64,000 nt of DNA, from NCBI RefSeq assembly GCF_900188115.1, contig NZ_FZNW01000008.1, forward strand, positions 62,001 through 126,000. The letters are read 5' to 3'. The stretch comes from Haloechinothrix alba. Its GTDB lineage: Bacteria > Actinomycetota > Actinomycetes > Mycobacteriales > Pseudonocardiaceae. How positions within the stretch are numbered: the stretch's first letter is position 1; each line of letters begins with the position of its first letter. Made by a program: the position numbers and the translations under genes. This document shows positions 9,878-20,851 of the stretch, piece after piece. The notes beneath the pieces were generated by a model that made no database searches, had not been told where the DNA came from, and worked only from the letters and a program-made list of their open reading frames with translations.

Positions 9878-11412
9878 GACGACCACCGGGAGTCACTGAC
9901 GGTGCGGCCCGCGGAGTCGTTGAGCTCGCGCAGCTGCCCCGCCTGCTCGGTGCTCAACGACCACAACCGGCCGTCGTCGAGCAGCACACCCCTGCCCGCG
10001 TTCGGCGAGTACAGCAGCGGAGCGCCCGCATCAAGCCGTGCGGCGACCGGCAGCTCCGCGAGCCGTTCCGGCCGCTCGTCGAGCACCCGTTCCGCCAGCT
10101 GCTCGGCGACCACACGCCGTTCCACCCGCACCAGCGCGCCGTCCACGACCAGGTCCATCGTGCGCTCCGGGGACGGCATCGCGTAACCGTCAAGGACCCG
10201 CCCTGCCCGTCGCCGGTCGCCGCACCCCTCGACCCCGGTGATGTCCAGCCCGAACCGGCGGAGGTCGGTCGGGGCGTGCTCGTCCCGGGCCGCGCGGACC
10301 ACGTCCACGGGGACCGTCCCGCACGGATCGTGCTCGGCCCGCGGCGCATGACCCTGCGGCGTCCGTACCAGTCCCGGCCCTTCCTGCCACGGCCCCTCGA
10401 TGACGACCGGATCGTACGGGGTGGTGCTGAAGTCCCTGTCGAAGAAGGTCAGCGAGGTGCCGTCGGCCGTCTGGTGCGCCACCGCGAAGGCGTCCAGCAC
10501 GTCCACCCACATGAGGTCGACGCTGAAGGCGTCCAGCACCGCGTGTGCGCGCAGCTGCTCGGTGCCCTCGACCGGTACGAACCCGTCCGGCCCCAGCGCC
10601 TCGAGGCCGGACCCGAACGCCGGGTCGGGCGAACGCAGCACGAACTGGCCCGCGCCGTTCCACCCGGCCGCGAGGCCTGTCGTGTCGGTGAAGACCAGGT
10701 AGAACCACCCGTCCACATGAGCCACTGCCGGTTGACCTGCCCCGTAGGTGTTGTCCCTTGTGATGTCCCGCCCGGGTCGCAGGATCGGCTCGCCGTCGCC
10801 GGCACGCCGCCACGTACGGCCGTCCTCGCTGGTGGCGAGGCCGATGGCGTTGACGAAGTCGTGGTCACCGTCCGCGCCGGTGTAGTAGAGGTAGTAGACG
10901 CCGTCGACCTTGATCACGGAGGGGTCGCAGGTGTGCTTGCCGTCGAACGCGCCCGGATTGCCGGAGAACACCACCTCCGGGATGCCGCCGCCGGGCCCGG
11001 TGAACCGTCCGGCCGTGCCGGTGTTCCCGCCGTCTCCCGCGTCGACGCCGTACACGATGTCGTCTCCTGCCGGGTACGCGGTGTTGTACTGGCTGCACCA
11101 CCACATCCGGGCGTCGTCGCCGTCGAGCATCACCGTCGGCGCGTAGTTGTACGGCGCACCCGCGCCACCCTCGGCAACCACACCGTCGCTGCGCCGGTGG
11201 TGCTCGGTCTCGAGCGCGACGGTCCCGCCGGCCTCGCCGGCGCCGGTCGGGTTGGCCACGGAGCCCGCGATGGCCTGCGACCCGTCCGTCGCGGTCCGGT
11301 CGCGCTGAACCTCGACAGGGCCGATCGTCGTGCACGCCGCGAACACGCTCGCGCAGGCCACCAACGCGGCCACGACGCGCACGCGCCGTGCCACACTCGC
11401 CCGCACGCCCAT
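9850..11412 (-). CDS. Secreted lipoprotein with GH43-like five-bladed beta-propeller
   Basis: 520 residues. A twin-arginine-flanked hydrophobic signal ends in VFAAC, with Cys27 as the lipidation site. The rest resembles beta-xylosidase/arabinanase-type propellers: YNYAPTVMLDGDDARMWW, CDPSVIKVDGVYYLYYTG, LATSEDGRTWRRAG and QPAVAHVDGWFYLVFTD, with the repeated acidic residues typical of those active sites. It probably acts outside the membrane on a glycan, but the catalytic acids were not assigned. ATG at 11412; a GTG five codons upstream is possible. It sits between the membrane protein gene and the aro cluster, where the mycobacterial gene order has nothing comparable. Confidence 0.8.
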   Translation of the reverse strand: MGVRASVARRVRVVAALVACASVFAACTTIGPVEVQRDRTATDGSQAIAGSVANPTGAGEAGGTVALETEHHRRSDGVVAEGGAGAPYNYAPTVMLDGDDARMWWCSQYNTAYPAGDDIVYGVDAGDGGNTGTAGRFTGPGGGIPEVVFSGNPGAFDGKHTCDPSVIKVDGVYYLYYTGADGDHDFVNAIGLATSEDGRTWRRAGDGEPILRPGRDITRDNTYGAGQPAVAHVDGWFYLVFTDTTGLAAGWNGAGQFVLRSPDPAFGSGLEALGPDGFVPVEGTEQLRAHAVLDAFSVDLMWVDVLDAFAVAHQTADGTSLTFFDRDFSTTPYDPVVIEGPWQEGPGLVRTPQGHAPRAEHDPCGTVPVDVVRAARDEHAPTDLRRFGLDITGVEGCGDRRRAGRVLDGYAMPSPERTMDLVVDGALVRVERRVVAEQLAERVLDERPERLAELPVAARLDAGAPLLYSPNAGRGVLLDDGRLWSLSTEQAGQLRELNDSAGRTVSDSRWSSYPEGPSLG

Positions 11413-11565
11413 GCTCCCCGCCTTCACCCGGCTGTCACGACGCGGTGACCACGACGGCCCGGCCGCGGGCACGCCGCACTCGCGAGGATCATCATCCCAC
11501 GCGCTCGGCGCCCCGTCCGGCACGTGGCGCGACCGGCCCGTACACGCCGCGTCGGTCCCCCACGA

Positions 11566-13644
<2,079 letters not shown>

Positions 13645-13648
<4 letters not shown>

Positions 13649-14838
13649 TGCCCCCACCACTCTTCCAGGTTCGTCATGTAGGCCTCCGCGTTGCGCTTGC
13701 TCTCGGCCAGCGAGTCACCACCGAACTTCTCCAGCGCCGCCCCGGCGAGGATCAGGGCGGTCACCGACTCCAGCACCACACCGGCCCGTGGTACCGCGCA
13801 GACGTCCGAGCGTTGGTGGATGGCCTCGGCGGCCTCCTTCGTGGCGACGTCGACGGTGGCCAGCGCGCGCGGGACCGTGGAGATCGGCTTCATCGCCACC
13901 CGGACGCGCAGCGGTTCACCGTTGGTGATGCCACCCTCGAGGCCGCCCGCGCGGTTGGACCGCCGTGTCACACCACCGGCCCCGTCGCTGATGTCGATCT
14001 CGTCGTGCGCCTGGCTGCCCCAGCGGTGCGCGGTGGTGAAGCCGTCCCCGACCTCCACGCCCTTCATCGCCTGTACCCCCATCAGCGCGCCGGCCAGCCG
14101 GGAGTCCAGCCGCCGATCCCAATGCACGTGCGAGCCCAGCCCGGGCGGCAGCCCGTAGGCGATCACCTCGATGACCCCGCCGACGGTGTCCCCGGCCTTC
14201 CGCACCGCGTCCACCTCGTGCACCATCGCGTCGGTGCTGGCCTGCAGGTATGCCCGGACCGGGCTCTCGTCGACACCGGCGAGGTCGTCGGGGCCGGGCA
14301 GCGGTCCGTCGACGGCCTCGGCGCGGCCGATGGAAACGACATGGCTGATGATCTCGACACCGAGTAGCTGGCGCAGGTAGGCGCGGGCGACGGTGCCGAG
14401 CGCCGTACGCGCGGCCGTCTCCCGCGCGCTCGCGCGTTCGAGCACCGGCCGCGCCTCGTCGAAACCGTACTTCAGCATGCCGGGCAGGTCGGCGTGACCG
14501 GGTCGCGGGCGCGTCAGCGGCTCGTTACGCGCGAGACCGTCGATCTCGGCGGGATCCACCGGATCGGCGGCCATGACCTTCTCCCATTTCGGCCACTCAC
14601 TGTTGGGGATCTGCACCGAGATCGGGCCACCCTGGGTCAGGCCGTGCCGTACACCCCCGGTGAACTCCGCAGCGTCGGTCTCGAAACCCATACGCGGGCT
14701 ACGCCCGAACCCGAGTCGCCTGCGTGCCAGCTGCTCGCCGAGCTCGGATGTGGTGATCCGTACCCCGGCCACCATGCCTTCGAGCACCGCGGCCAGGCTC
14801 GGGCCGTGTGATTCTCCTGCGGTCATCCAGCGCAACAC
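13645..14838 (-). CDS. aroC: Chorismate synthase
   Basis: Last step to chorismate, using reduced FMN. 397 residues beginning [12 protein letters not shown], with RPGHADLPG, the arginine-rich [12 protein letters not shown] segment and [14 protein letters not shown] start with AGGA about eight bases upstream. It leads the aro cluster, 28 bases after the prepilin peptidase stop site on the opposite side of the junction, and overlaps aroK by four bases. Confidence 0.97.
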
Positions 14839-14866
14839 GCATCGATCCTGTCACGAGCGCGTCAGC

Positions 14867-15520
14867 TCAGGTCACCAGGCCCGCCTCCGGTGTGACGGAC
14901 AGCAGCCACGTCGCGATCAGCAGCCCTGGACCGTACGGGACACCGTCCTGCCACCTGCGGCCGCCGAGCAACGCCTGCCCCGCCGCCAGCGCCAGCGTCA
15001 CGACCGCAGCCATGACGGCCGCCAGCAGCACGGCAGGCGGTCCGAGCACGCCGAGCACGGTCCCGAGCGCGCCTGCGAGCTTGACGTCGCCCGCACCGAG
15101 CGACCGGGGACGTACCAGGTGGATCACCAGGTGTGCACCGCCGAAGGCGATGCCGCCGAGCAGGGCACCAGCGACCGTGGCTCCGGCACGGCCGGTCAGC
15201 GCCCACGGTGCCAGCGCCGTGGCCAGTACCGGGTAACTGGCGCAGGTGAGCACGTTGGGCAGGCGACGCTGCATCAGGTCCGTCGCGCCGAGGGCGACCG
15301 CCAGCACCGTCAGGGCCGCAGGGACCGGCGACCACGCGGGCGGGACGTGCCCGGTGGACCAGCGCACCGCGACAGCGGCCAGACCGGCAGCGGTAGCCAC
15401 CTCACAGCAACCGGAGCGCGGCACCGCCGGGCGCCGGATCCCGACCAGCACGGACCTGGTCCCTGCGCCGAGCACGGCACCGCAGACCGATGCCGCCAGG
15501 ACGAGCGTCGTCGTGGTCAC
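14867..15520 (-). CDS. Prepilin peptidase (A24 family), short form
   Basis: 217-residue polytopic membrane protein. The two catalytic aspartates are visible in GATDLMQRRLPN and GAGDVKLAGALG, the GxGD signature. It lacks the N-terminal methyltransferase domain with its zinc cysteines, as do other actinobacterial short forms. No pilin or secretion ATPase genes are nearby, so its substrate is elsewhere in the genome. The homologue Rv2551c is also next to the aro genes. GTG at 15520 chosen because the frame upstream lacks a membrane-protein character. Confidence 0.88.
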   Translation of the reverse strand: MTTTTLVLAASVCGAVLGAGTRSVLVGIRRPAVPRSGCCEVATAAGLAAVAVRWSTGHVPPAWSPVPAALTVLAVALGATDLMQRRLPNVLTCASYPVLATALAPWALTGRAGATVAGALLGGIAFGGAHLVIHLVRPRSLGAGDVKLAGALGTVLGVLGPPAVLLAAVMAAVVTLALAAGQALLGGRRWQDGVPYGPGLLIATWLLSVTPEAGLVT

Positions 15521-15640
15521 CGGTGCACGGTCTCCCGCCTGCCGCAGCCGCGCCCGCCCGCGTACTGCACCGGAAGCGCCATCGGTGCCCCCGATCGGGC
15601 GTGCTCGACTCCCCCGACCCCGTCCGGCCCAGCCGGTGCG

Positions 15641-15646
15641 TACCGT
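15641..15646 (+). promoter_or_regulatory. -10 box of a leaderless gene
   Basis: TACCGT ends seven bases before the ATG at 15654, and there is no Shine-Dalgarno. The predicted transcript starts at or next to the A of the ATG. Confidence 0.45.
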
Positions 15647-15653
15647 AACGAGC

Positions 15654-16481
15654 ATGCACAGCGTGAGCCAGATCGAGCAGTGGCCGGTCGACCACGCCGC
15701 GACAGCGGTGATCGCGCGGGACGGAACCACTCTCGGCGCGCACGGCGATACCGCGCGCCGGTTCCCCATCGCGTCGGTGACCAAGCTGCTCACCGCGTAC
15801 AGCACCCTGATCGCGCTGGAAGAGGGCGTCTTCGAGCTGGACACACCAGCGGGCCCGGAGGGCTCGACCGTGCGCGACCTGCTGGCCCACACCTCGGGGC
15901 TGGCGTTCAACCAGCACAAGGTCGTCGCGGAACCGCGCACGAGGAGGCTGTACTCCAGCGCCGGCTTCGAGCAGCTCGCCGAAACGCTGACCAAGCAATC
16001 CGGCATCGAATTCGCCGACTACCAGCAGGAGGCGCTGCTCACGCCACTGGCCATGCGGGCAACGACGCTGGACGGCTCGCCCGGCTCGGGAGCGACCTCC
16101 ACCGTCGACGACCTCGCGTCCTTCGCCGCCGAGCTGCAGCAGCCCCGCCTGATCGCCCCGGAGACGCTGGCGACGGCGACCTCGGTCACCCGGCCCGGCC
16201 TCAACGGTGTGCTTCCCGGTTTCGGTCATCAGAAACCCAATGACTGGGGGCTGGGTTTCGAGATCCGCTCGTGGAAGGATCCGCATTGGACGGGTGCGGC
16301 CAGCTCGCCACGCACGTTCGGGCACTTCGGCCAGTCCGGAACGTTCCTGTGGGTCGACCCGGACGCCGGCGTGGCCTGCGTAGCGCTGACCGACAGGGAC
16401 TTCGGCCCGTGGGCCGTCGAGGTCTGGCCAGCATATACCGACGCCGTGCTGGCCGAGGTGGCGCCGGCCGGGTCGGAGTGA
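15654..16481 (+). CDS. Serine hydrolase, beta-lactamase/class C PBP fold
   Basis: 275 residues. The SxxK nucleophile motif is SVTK at 41-44, a YSS segment (LYSSAGF) stands for the Tyr motif, and HFGQSG near 225 occupies the third motif position. No signal peptide, so it is probably cytoplasmic. Likely an esterase or peptidase; a true beta-lactamase is improbable without secretion. Lone gene on the plus strand in an otherwise minus region, with a leaderless promoter and a GC-rich hairpin after it. Confidence 0.88.
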   Translation: MHSVSQIEQWPVDHAATAVIARDGTTLGAHGDTARRFPIASVTKLLTAYSTLIALEEGVFELDTPAGPEGSTVRDLLAHTSGLAFNQHKVVAEPRTRRLYSSAGFEQLAETLTKQSGIEFADYQQEALLTPLAMRATTLDGSPGSGATSTVDDLASFAAELQQPRLIAPETLATATSVTRPGLNGVLPGFGHQKPNDWGLGFEIRSWKDPHWTGAASSPRTFGHFGQSGTFLWVDPDAGVACVALTDRDFGPWAVEVWPAYTDAVLAEVAPAGSE

Positions 16482-16523
16482 GTCCGGCGGCTTCCTTCCT
16501 GTTCCGCGGCACGGGCGAGCCCG

Positions 16524-16540
16524 GCCGGGCGACGCCCGGC
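16524..16540 (+). terminator. GC-rich hairpin after the serine hydrolase gene
   Basis: GCCGGGC and GCCCGGC form perfect 7-base arms with loop GAC, 42 bases after the stop. A second hairpin (TCCGCG and CGCGGA) lies at 16582-16597. No T tract. Together they probably end this transcript before the DUF1876 gene. Confidence 0.5.
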
Positions 16541-16660
16541 GAGGCTGTATCGGTGCAGCCACCCGCCTCGGCCTCTGGCCTTCCGCGGCTGCGCGGAGGA
16601 CAGTGAGAGTCATCAGCCTGTTGCGGGCATCTGGCTGGCACGAGAGTCGAGGAGGGCGCC

Positions 16661-16927
16661 ATGCGTGAGAAGCACTGGGCCGTCGAGATCACCATCGACG
16701 AGCATGAGGATCGCACCCGCGCACGGGCCACGCTGACCAGCGATCGCGACATCAACCTGACCGGGGTCGGGATGGCGAGGCTCAACCCCGACGACCGCAA
16801 CATCCCCGAGATCGGGGACGAGCTCGCTGCGTCGCGCGCACTGTCGGACCTGGCACACCGGCTGCTCGACGTGACGGGCGACGACATCCAACGCGTCACA
16901 CACCAACCGGCCTACCTGTCGCTCTGA
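16661..16927 (+). CDS. DUF1876 domain protein
   Basis: 88-residue single-domain protein beginning [20 protein letters not shown], typical of the small DUF1876 family common in actinobacteria (Rv2632c type; dsRBD-like fold reported). Strong Shine-Dalgarno GGAGGG before the ATG. Function unknown; relatives are often stress-related. No partner gene is evident. Confidence 0.85.
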   Translation: MREKHWAVEITIDEHEDRTRARATLTSDRDINLTGVGMARLNPDDRNIPEIGDELAASRALSDLAHRLLDVTGDDIQRVTHQPAYLSL

Positions 16928-17018
16928 ACGACCGGGACGGCCGCTCACCCCTGCCCGGCGCCGGGGCCACCTCACGTGCACGGGCACGGCCGCCGGACAG
17001 GCGGGTACGCGTGTGCGC

Positions 17019-17969
17019 TCAGGAGCCTGCCTGCGTCATCACCCTGATCGGGCTTCCTGCCTCGAACGCGGCGATATCCTCCACAGCGTCCTGGTAGAAG
17101 ACCCGGTACACGTCGTCGCAGACGTACCCGATGTGCGGGGTCAGCACCGTGTTCGGGGCCGATCGCAGCGGATGGTCCGCGGGAAGCGGTTCGGTGTCGT
17201 AGACGTCCAGCGCGGCACGGATGTGACCGCGTTGGACCGCGTCGAGCAGCGCGGCCTCGTCCACGATCGGTCCACGTGACGTGTTGACCAGCAAGGCGCC
17301 ACGTTTCATCGAGTCCAGCTCGCGCGCACCGAGCAACCCGCGGCTACGGTCGCTGAGCACGAGGTGGATCGAGACGACATCGGCGGTACCGAGCAGCTCC
17401 CCGAGCGACAGCGCGGTCGCGCCGTGCTCGCTCGCCCGTTCGGCGGTGAGGTTCTGGCTCCACGCGACCACGTTCATGCCGAACGCCCGGCCGATCTGGG
17501 CCACCTGACCGCCGAGCCTGCCCAGGCCGATCAACCCGAGGGTCTTGCCCCGCAAGGCGGTGCCGACCGTGCGCTGCCACCCGCCTTCCCGCACGGACCG
17601 TTCCTCGCTCGGCACGTTGCGCGCCGCCGCCAGGATGAGCGCCCAGGTCGCCTCCGCCGTAGGGTACGGCAGGTAACCGGTGCCGCAGACCGTGATCCCC
17701 GCCGCGTGCGCGGCGTCCATGTCGATAGCCGCGTTGCGCTGACCGGTGCTGACCAGCAACTTCAAGTCGGGCAGGCTGTGCAACACGCGCGCGGGAAACG
17801 GGGTGCGCTCCCGCATCGCCACCACCACATCGAATCCCTCGAGCGCTTCGATGACCCGATCGTGCCCACCGAGGGGTTCGGTGAACACCGTGATCTCGGC
17901 CTCCAGCGAGTCCCAGTCGGCGAAGGAACGTGCGACGTTCTGGTAGTCATCGAGGATCGCGATACGCAT
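17019..17969 (-). CDS. D-2-hydroxyacid dehydrogenase (NAD-dependent)
   Basis: 316 residues of the D-isomer 2-hydroxyacid dehydrogenase family. The Rossmann motif is GLIGLGRLGGQ. Catalytic Arg lies in NTSRGPIVD, Glu in DVYDTEPLP and His in LTPHIGY. A phosphoglycerate dehydrogenase role is possible, but there is no C-terminal ACT domain and the substrate cannot be read from sequence. ATG at 17969, ten bases after the aroE stop, so it may be co-transcribed downstream of aroE. Confidence 0.9.
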   Translation of the reverse strand: MRIAILDDYQNVARSFADWDSLEAEITVFTEPLGGHDRVIEALEGFDVVVAMRERTPFPARVLHSLPDLKLLVSTGQRNAAIDMDAAHAAGITVCGTGYLPYPTAEATWALILAAARNVPSEERSVREGGWQRTVGTALRGKTLGLIGLGRLGGQVAQIGRAFGMNVVAWSQNLTAERASEHGATALSLGELLGTADVVSIHLVLSDRSRGLLGARELDSMKRGALLVNTSRGPIVDEAALLDAVQRGHIRAALDVYDTEPLPADHPLRSAPNTVLTPHIGYVCDDVYRVFYQDAVEDIAAFEAGSPIRVMTQAGS

Positions 17970-17979
17970 GAGCGCCACG

Positions 17980-18909
17980 CTACCGCTCGCCGGGCAGCGG
18001 AAGCGGCACCGCGTCCCCCGTCGCCTCACGCAGCGCGGCCCGCATCGCCTCGCGGGGCGCAGGCAGCCCGGTGAACTGCTCCACCTGCCCGAACGCTTGA
18101 TGCAGCAGCATGTCCAGCCCGGTAGCGATCCGGCCTCCGCAGGCGTGCACCGCATCGGCGAGCGGGGTCGGCCACGGGTCGTAGATCACGTCCACCACGC
18201 ACGCGGCACGCGCCAGCGCCGCGGCATGCGGTGCGGTCACGTCCGGAGGAACGGTGCTCACCAGTACAGCCGCCGAGCCGGCCAGGCCGGCGAGGTCGGC
18301 ATCGTCGAGCCGGGCCACCTCCGCGTCCATACCGGCTGTACGCGCGGCCGCCAGCGTCTCCTGGGCCCGGGCAGGCTCCCGAGCGACCAGCGTGACGTGC
18401 GAGATGCCGAGCTCGGCCAGGCCGACCACCGCGGCAGCGGCGGTGCCCCCCGCTCCGAGAACGACTCCGCTTCGCGCGGAGGTCCCGCCGGCAACGTCCG
18501 GATGGCCGCCCGCCGCGCGCACCGCGCCGACCACGCCGTCCACATCCGTGCAGTCGGCGAACCAGCGCGGTGTTCCATCGGGCCGTGCCTGCGATCGGAC
18601 CAGGGTGTTCGCTGCCCCGACGGCGGCCGCGCGATCCGTGCACTCGCTCGCGAGCTCCAGCGCAGCACGCTTGCCGGGCATCGTCACCGATACGCCGACC
18701 CATTCCGGGCCCATGCCCCGAACAACGTCCGCCAGTGCGGCGGCATCCGCCTCGACCCGGTCATAGCTCCACCCGGCGAGCCCGAGTGCGTGGTACGCGG
18801 CTCGGTGCAGTACCGGCGAGAGCGAGTGCTCGATCGGCTTGCCCAGCACTGCCGCCTTGCGCGCCTCATCGGCACCGGTGGCGTCAGTAGACCCCGCGGG
18901 CTTGGGCAT
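17980..18909 (-). CDS. aroE: Shikimate dehydrogenase
   Basis: Reduces 3-dehydroshikimate to shikimate with NADPH. 309 residues: substrate motif SLSP, catalytic Lys in VSVTMPGKR, DCTDVDG, the glycine-rich GAGGTAAAAV and the C-terminal DMLLHQAF. Its ATG lies 26 bases inside the 3' end of mltG, a longer overlap than elsewhere here. With aroCKBQ, four more shikimate genes are in the window. Order mltG-aroE is as in mycobacteria. Confidence 0.95.
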   Translation of the reverse strand: MPKPAGSTDATGADEARKAAVLGKPIEHSLSPVLHRAAYHALGLAGWSYDRVEADAAALADVVRGMGPEWVGVSVTMPGKRAALELASECTDRAAAVGAANTLVRSQARPDGTPRWFADCTDVDGVVGAVRAAGGHPDVAGGTSARSGVVLGAGGTAAAAVVGLAELGISHVTLVAREPARAQETLAAARTAGMDAEVARLDDADLAGLAGSAAVLVSTVPPDVTAPHAAALARAACVVDVIYDPWPTPLADAVHACGGRIATGLDMLLHQAFGQVEQFTGLPAPREAMRAALREATGDAVPLPLPGER

Positions 18910-20038
18910 CTCGCACGTTCTCCTTGTGTTCCTCGTAGCTGTCTGCGAAGCACGACAGCCCGTTGTCCTCGCACTTGACGAAGAACTTCCACGAACCCTC
19001 GTCCGGGTTCAGTGCCGCCTGCAACGCCTCCATGCTCGGAGCCGAGATCGGGGTCGGCGGTAGCCCGGTATTGCGGTAGGTGTTGTACGGACCCGGCTGC
19101 GCGCGATCCTCCTCGCTCGTGCGGACATCCGGACGGTCGAGCACGTAGTTGACCGTCGAGTCCATCTCCAAGCGCATGTCCTCGTCGAGCCGGTTGTAGA
19201 TAACCCGCGACACCCGTCCGAAGTCGTCCTCGACCGCTTCGTGCTCGATCACCGAGGCGATCGTGAGTACCTCGTACGGCTCGTAACCGACATCCTCGGC
19301 GCTGCCAGGCAAACCGACGGCCGACAGCTTCCGCGCCGAGCTCGTCAGCACCTCGGTCAGCAGCTCACGCGCTCCCCAGCTCGGGTCGACGTCGTACACG
19401 CCGGGCATCACCAGACCTTCGAGCTTGCGTTCCGGGTCGACGTCGGCAACGGCCTCGGCCAGCCACTCCGGCGCGCCCAGCTCGGCCAGGTCCGTCCGCG
19501 TCGCTACCTCGCGCAGTTCCCGCGGTTCGACGCAGTCGCTCTCCCCGTTGAGATCCACACACGAGGCCTCCGACATCCGGGACAGTACGCCGCGCGTGAC
19601 GGTGTCGTCGGAATGCGTGACGTCCTCGAGCTTGATGCCACCACGGATCTGCAGGTTGCCGACACGCGCGTCCGGATCGGTGATGGCATCCACGGCGTGC
19701 TCACCGGACATCCGCGTGCGCATCACGTAGTAACCGGGCTGGATGGCGTTGACATCGGGGTTCTCGTTACCGGCGACCACGAAAGCCCTGCTACTGGCGA
19801 CCACATCGGCGCGCTCCAGGGTATCGGCGATCGTCCGCACCGAGTCGCCTGCGGACACCTCGATGACCACCTCGTCGTCGCCCGAACCGCCGTAGTCGGC
19901 GTAGTTCATCCCGAGCAACTCACGGGCGCCGTACCAGGCTCCCCACGCGATCAGCGCGATCAGACCGACGGCGAGCAACCAGCCCAGCGCCCTCCGGCCG
20001 CCGCGCCCGCGTCGTGGTTCGTCATCGTACGAGTACAC
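18884..20038 (-). CDS. mltG: Endolytic murein transglycosylase MltG (5' end uncertain)
   Basis: Cleaves nascent peptidoglycan next to the membrane, ending strand growth. 384 residues from GTG at 20038: a basic stretch, one transmembrane helix (about 18-36), a LysM-like region, then the YceG domain with the catalytic Glu in ASVIEHEA and YNRL. The start is poorly supported: no Shine-Dalgarno, and the same frame stays open for about 80 codons upstream with coding-like charged sequence (such as DEPDKPQQRRSS and LPDLFDERDSGDRW), yet contains no ATG, GTG or TTG. An ATG at 20223 with a good GGAG lies one base out of frame. The real N terminus may therefore be longer, with a shifted base. Confidence 0.88.
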   Translation of the reverse strand: MYSYDDEPRRGRGGRRALGWLLAVGLIALIAWGAWYGARELLGMNYADYGGSGDDEVVIEVSAGDSVRTIADTLERADVVASSRAFVVAGNENPDVNAIQPGYYVMRTRMSGEHAVDAITDPDARVGNLQIRGGIKLEDVTHSDDTVTRGVLSRMSEASCVDLNGESDCVEPRELREVATRTDLAELGAPEWLAEAVADVDPERKLEGLVMPGVYDVDPSWGARELLTEVLTSSARKLSAVGLPGSAEDVGYEPYEVLTIASVIEHEAVEDDFGRVSRVIYNRLDEDMRLEMDSTVNYVLDRPDVRTSEEDRAQPGPYNTYRNTGLPPTPISAPSMEALQAALNPDEGSWKFFVKCEDNGLSCFADSYEEHKENVRDAQARGVY

Positions 20039-20283
20039 ACCGCCATTGTCGGGGCCGTCCTGCCCCGAGTTCCAGCGATCGCCGCTGTCCCGCTCGTCGA
20101 ACAGGTCCGGCAGGCTGCCGGACGCGCTGCCCTCGACGCCCGGAAGTCCGGTGGTACGCGGGGCGCGCCCCTGCCGTTCGCCGCGCGCGCTGGACCGCCG
20201 CTGCTGGGGCTTGTCGGGTTCATCCCTACTCGCTCCACGCCGATTGATCGCAGATCTCCGTTCTCTCGCGCCGAACTGCTCGC

Positions 20284-20808
20284 TTACTCCTCGGACGAAC
20301 CGGCGGGTCGGGAAGCCGCTCCCCCCGTGCCGGACCGGTCGATCCGTGCGGACCGCGCGTCCAGCCAGCCCTGCAGGATCTCCACGGCGGCAGCCTGATC
20401 GACGACGGCACGTTGCTCCCGCGCACTCATGCCGCGGGCCGACAGCATCCGCGACGCGCTCACCGTACTCAACCGTTCGTCGGCCATCCGCACAGGCACC
20501 GGGGCAATCCGGTGCCGCACGAGGCCCGCATACCGGACGGCCTCCTCGGCCGCGGAACCGTGCCGGTCGGCCAGCGTGCGCGGGAGCCCGACCACCACCT
20601 CGACCACATCGTGCTCGGTAACGAGCTCGGCGAGCTGGGCGACGTCGGAGCCGTCCCCGGCGCTTCGCCGCAACGTCTGCAGCGGGCTGGCCAGCATCGG
20701 GCTCGGATCGCTCATCGCGACCCCGACCCGCACGGATCCCACATCGACACCGATCCGCCGTCCCGGGCCGGGATCGTCCTCACCCGGCTTGTCCGGTCCT
20801 CGCGTCAC
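20284..20808 (-). CDS. ruvX: YqgF/RuvX family (RNase H fold)
   Basis: Putative Holliday-junction resolvase-like protein, also implicated in pre-16S rRNA end maturation. About 174 residues. RNase H-fold motifs: GVDVGSVRVGVA with the first Asp, VVGLPR, DERLST and the last Asp in VVDQAAAVEIL. GTG at 20808 follows a G-rich stretch; an alternative GTG at 20865 would overlap alaS by 14 bases. The set alaS-ruvX-mltG-aroE is conserved in actinobacteria. Confidence 0.9.
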   Translation of the reverse strand: MTRGPDKPGEDDPGPGRRIGVDVGSVRVGVAMSDPSPMLASPLQTLRRSAGDGSDVAQLAELVTEHDVVEVVVGLPRTLADRHGSAAEEAVRYAGLVRHRIAPVPVRMADERLSTVSASRMLSARGMSAREQRAVVDQAAAVEILQGWLDARSARIDRSGTGGAASRPAGSSEE

Positions 20809-20851
20809 CGCGTCGCCACCCCCGTCCGCACCGTGAACCGTGCCCGCGCGC

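Noticed and set aside
9496-11448. 650-codon plus-strand frame opposite the lipoprotein gene
   Set aside because: Low-complexity shadow; the minus-strand frame has a signal peptide, lipobox and fold motifs.
14867-15520. Type IV pilus or type II secretion locus suggested by the prepilin peptidase
   Set aside because: No pilin, ATPase or platform protein nearby; lone actinobacterial prepilin peptidases next to aro genes are known.
15654-16481. Beta-lactam resistance gene
   Set aside because: No signal peptide and motif spacing closer to cytoplasmic esterase-like serine hydrolases.
19960-20238. Separate 92-residue gene from the GTG at 20238, containing the ATG at 20223
   Set aside because: Its translation is Pro/Arg/Ala-rich with no family; the mltG frame over the same bases looks much more protein-like. 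It is used only as a clue for a shifted base.
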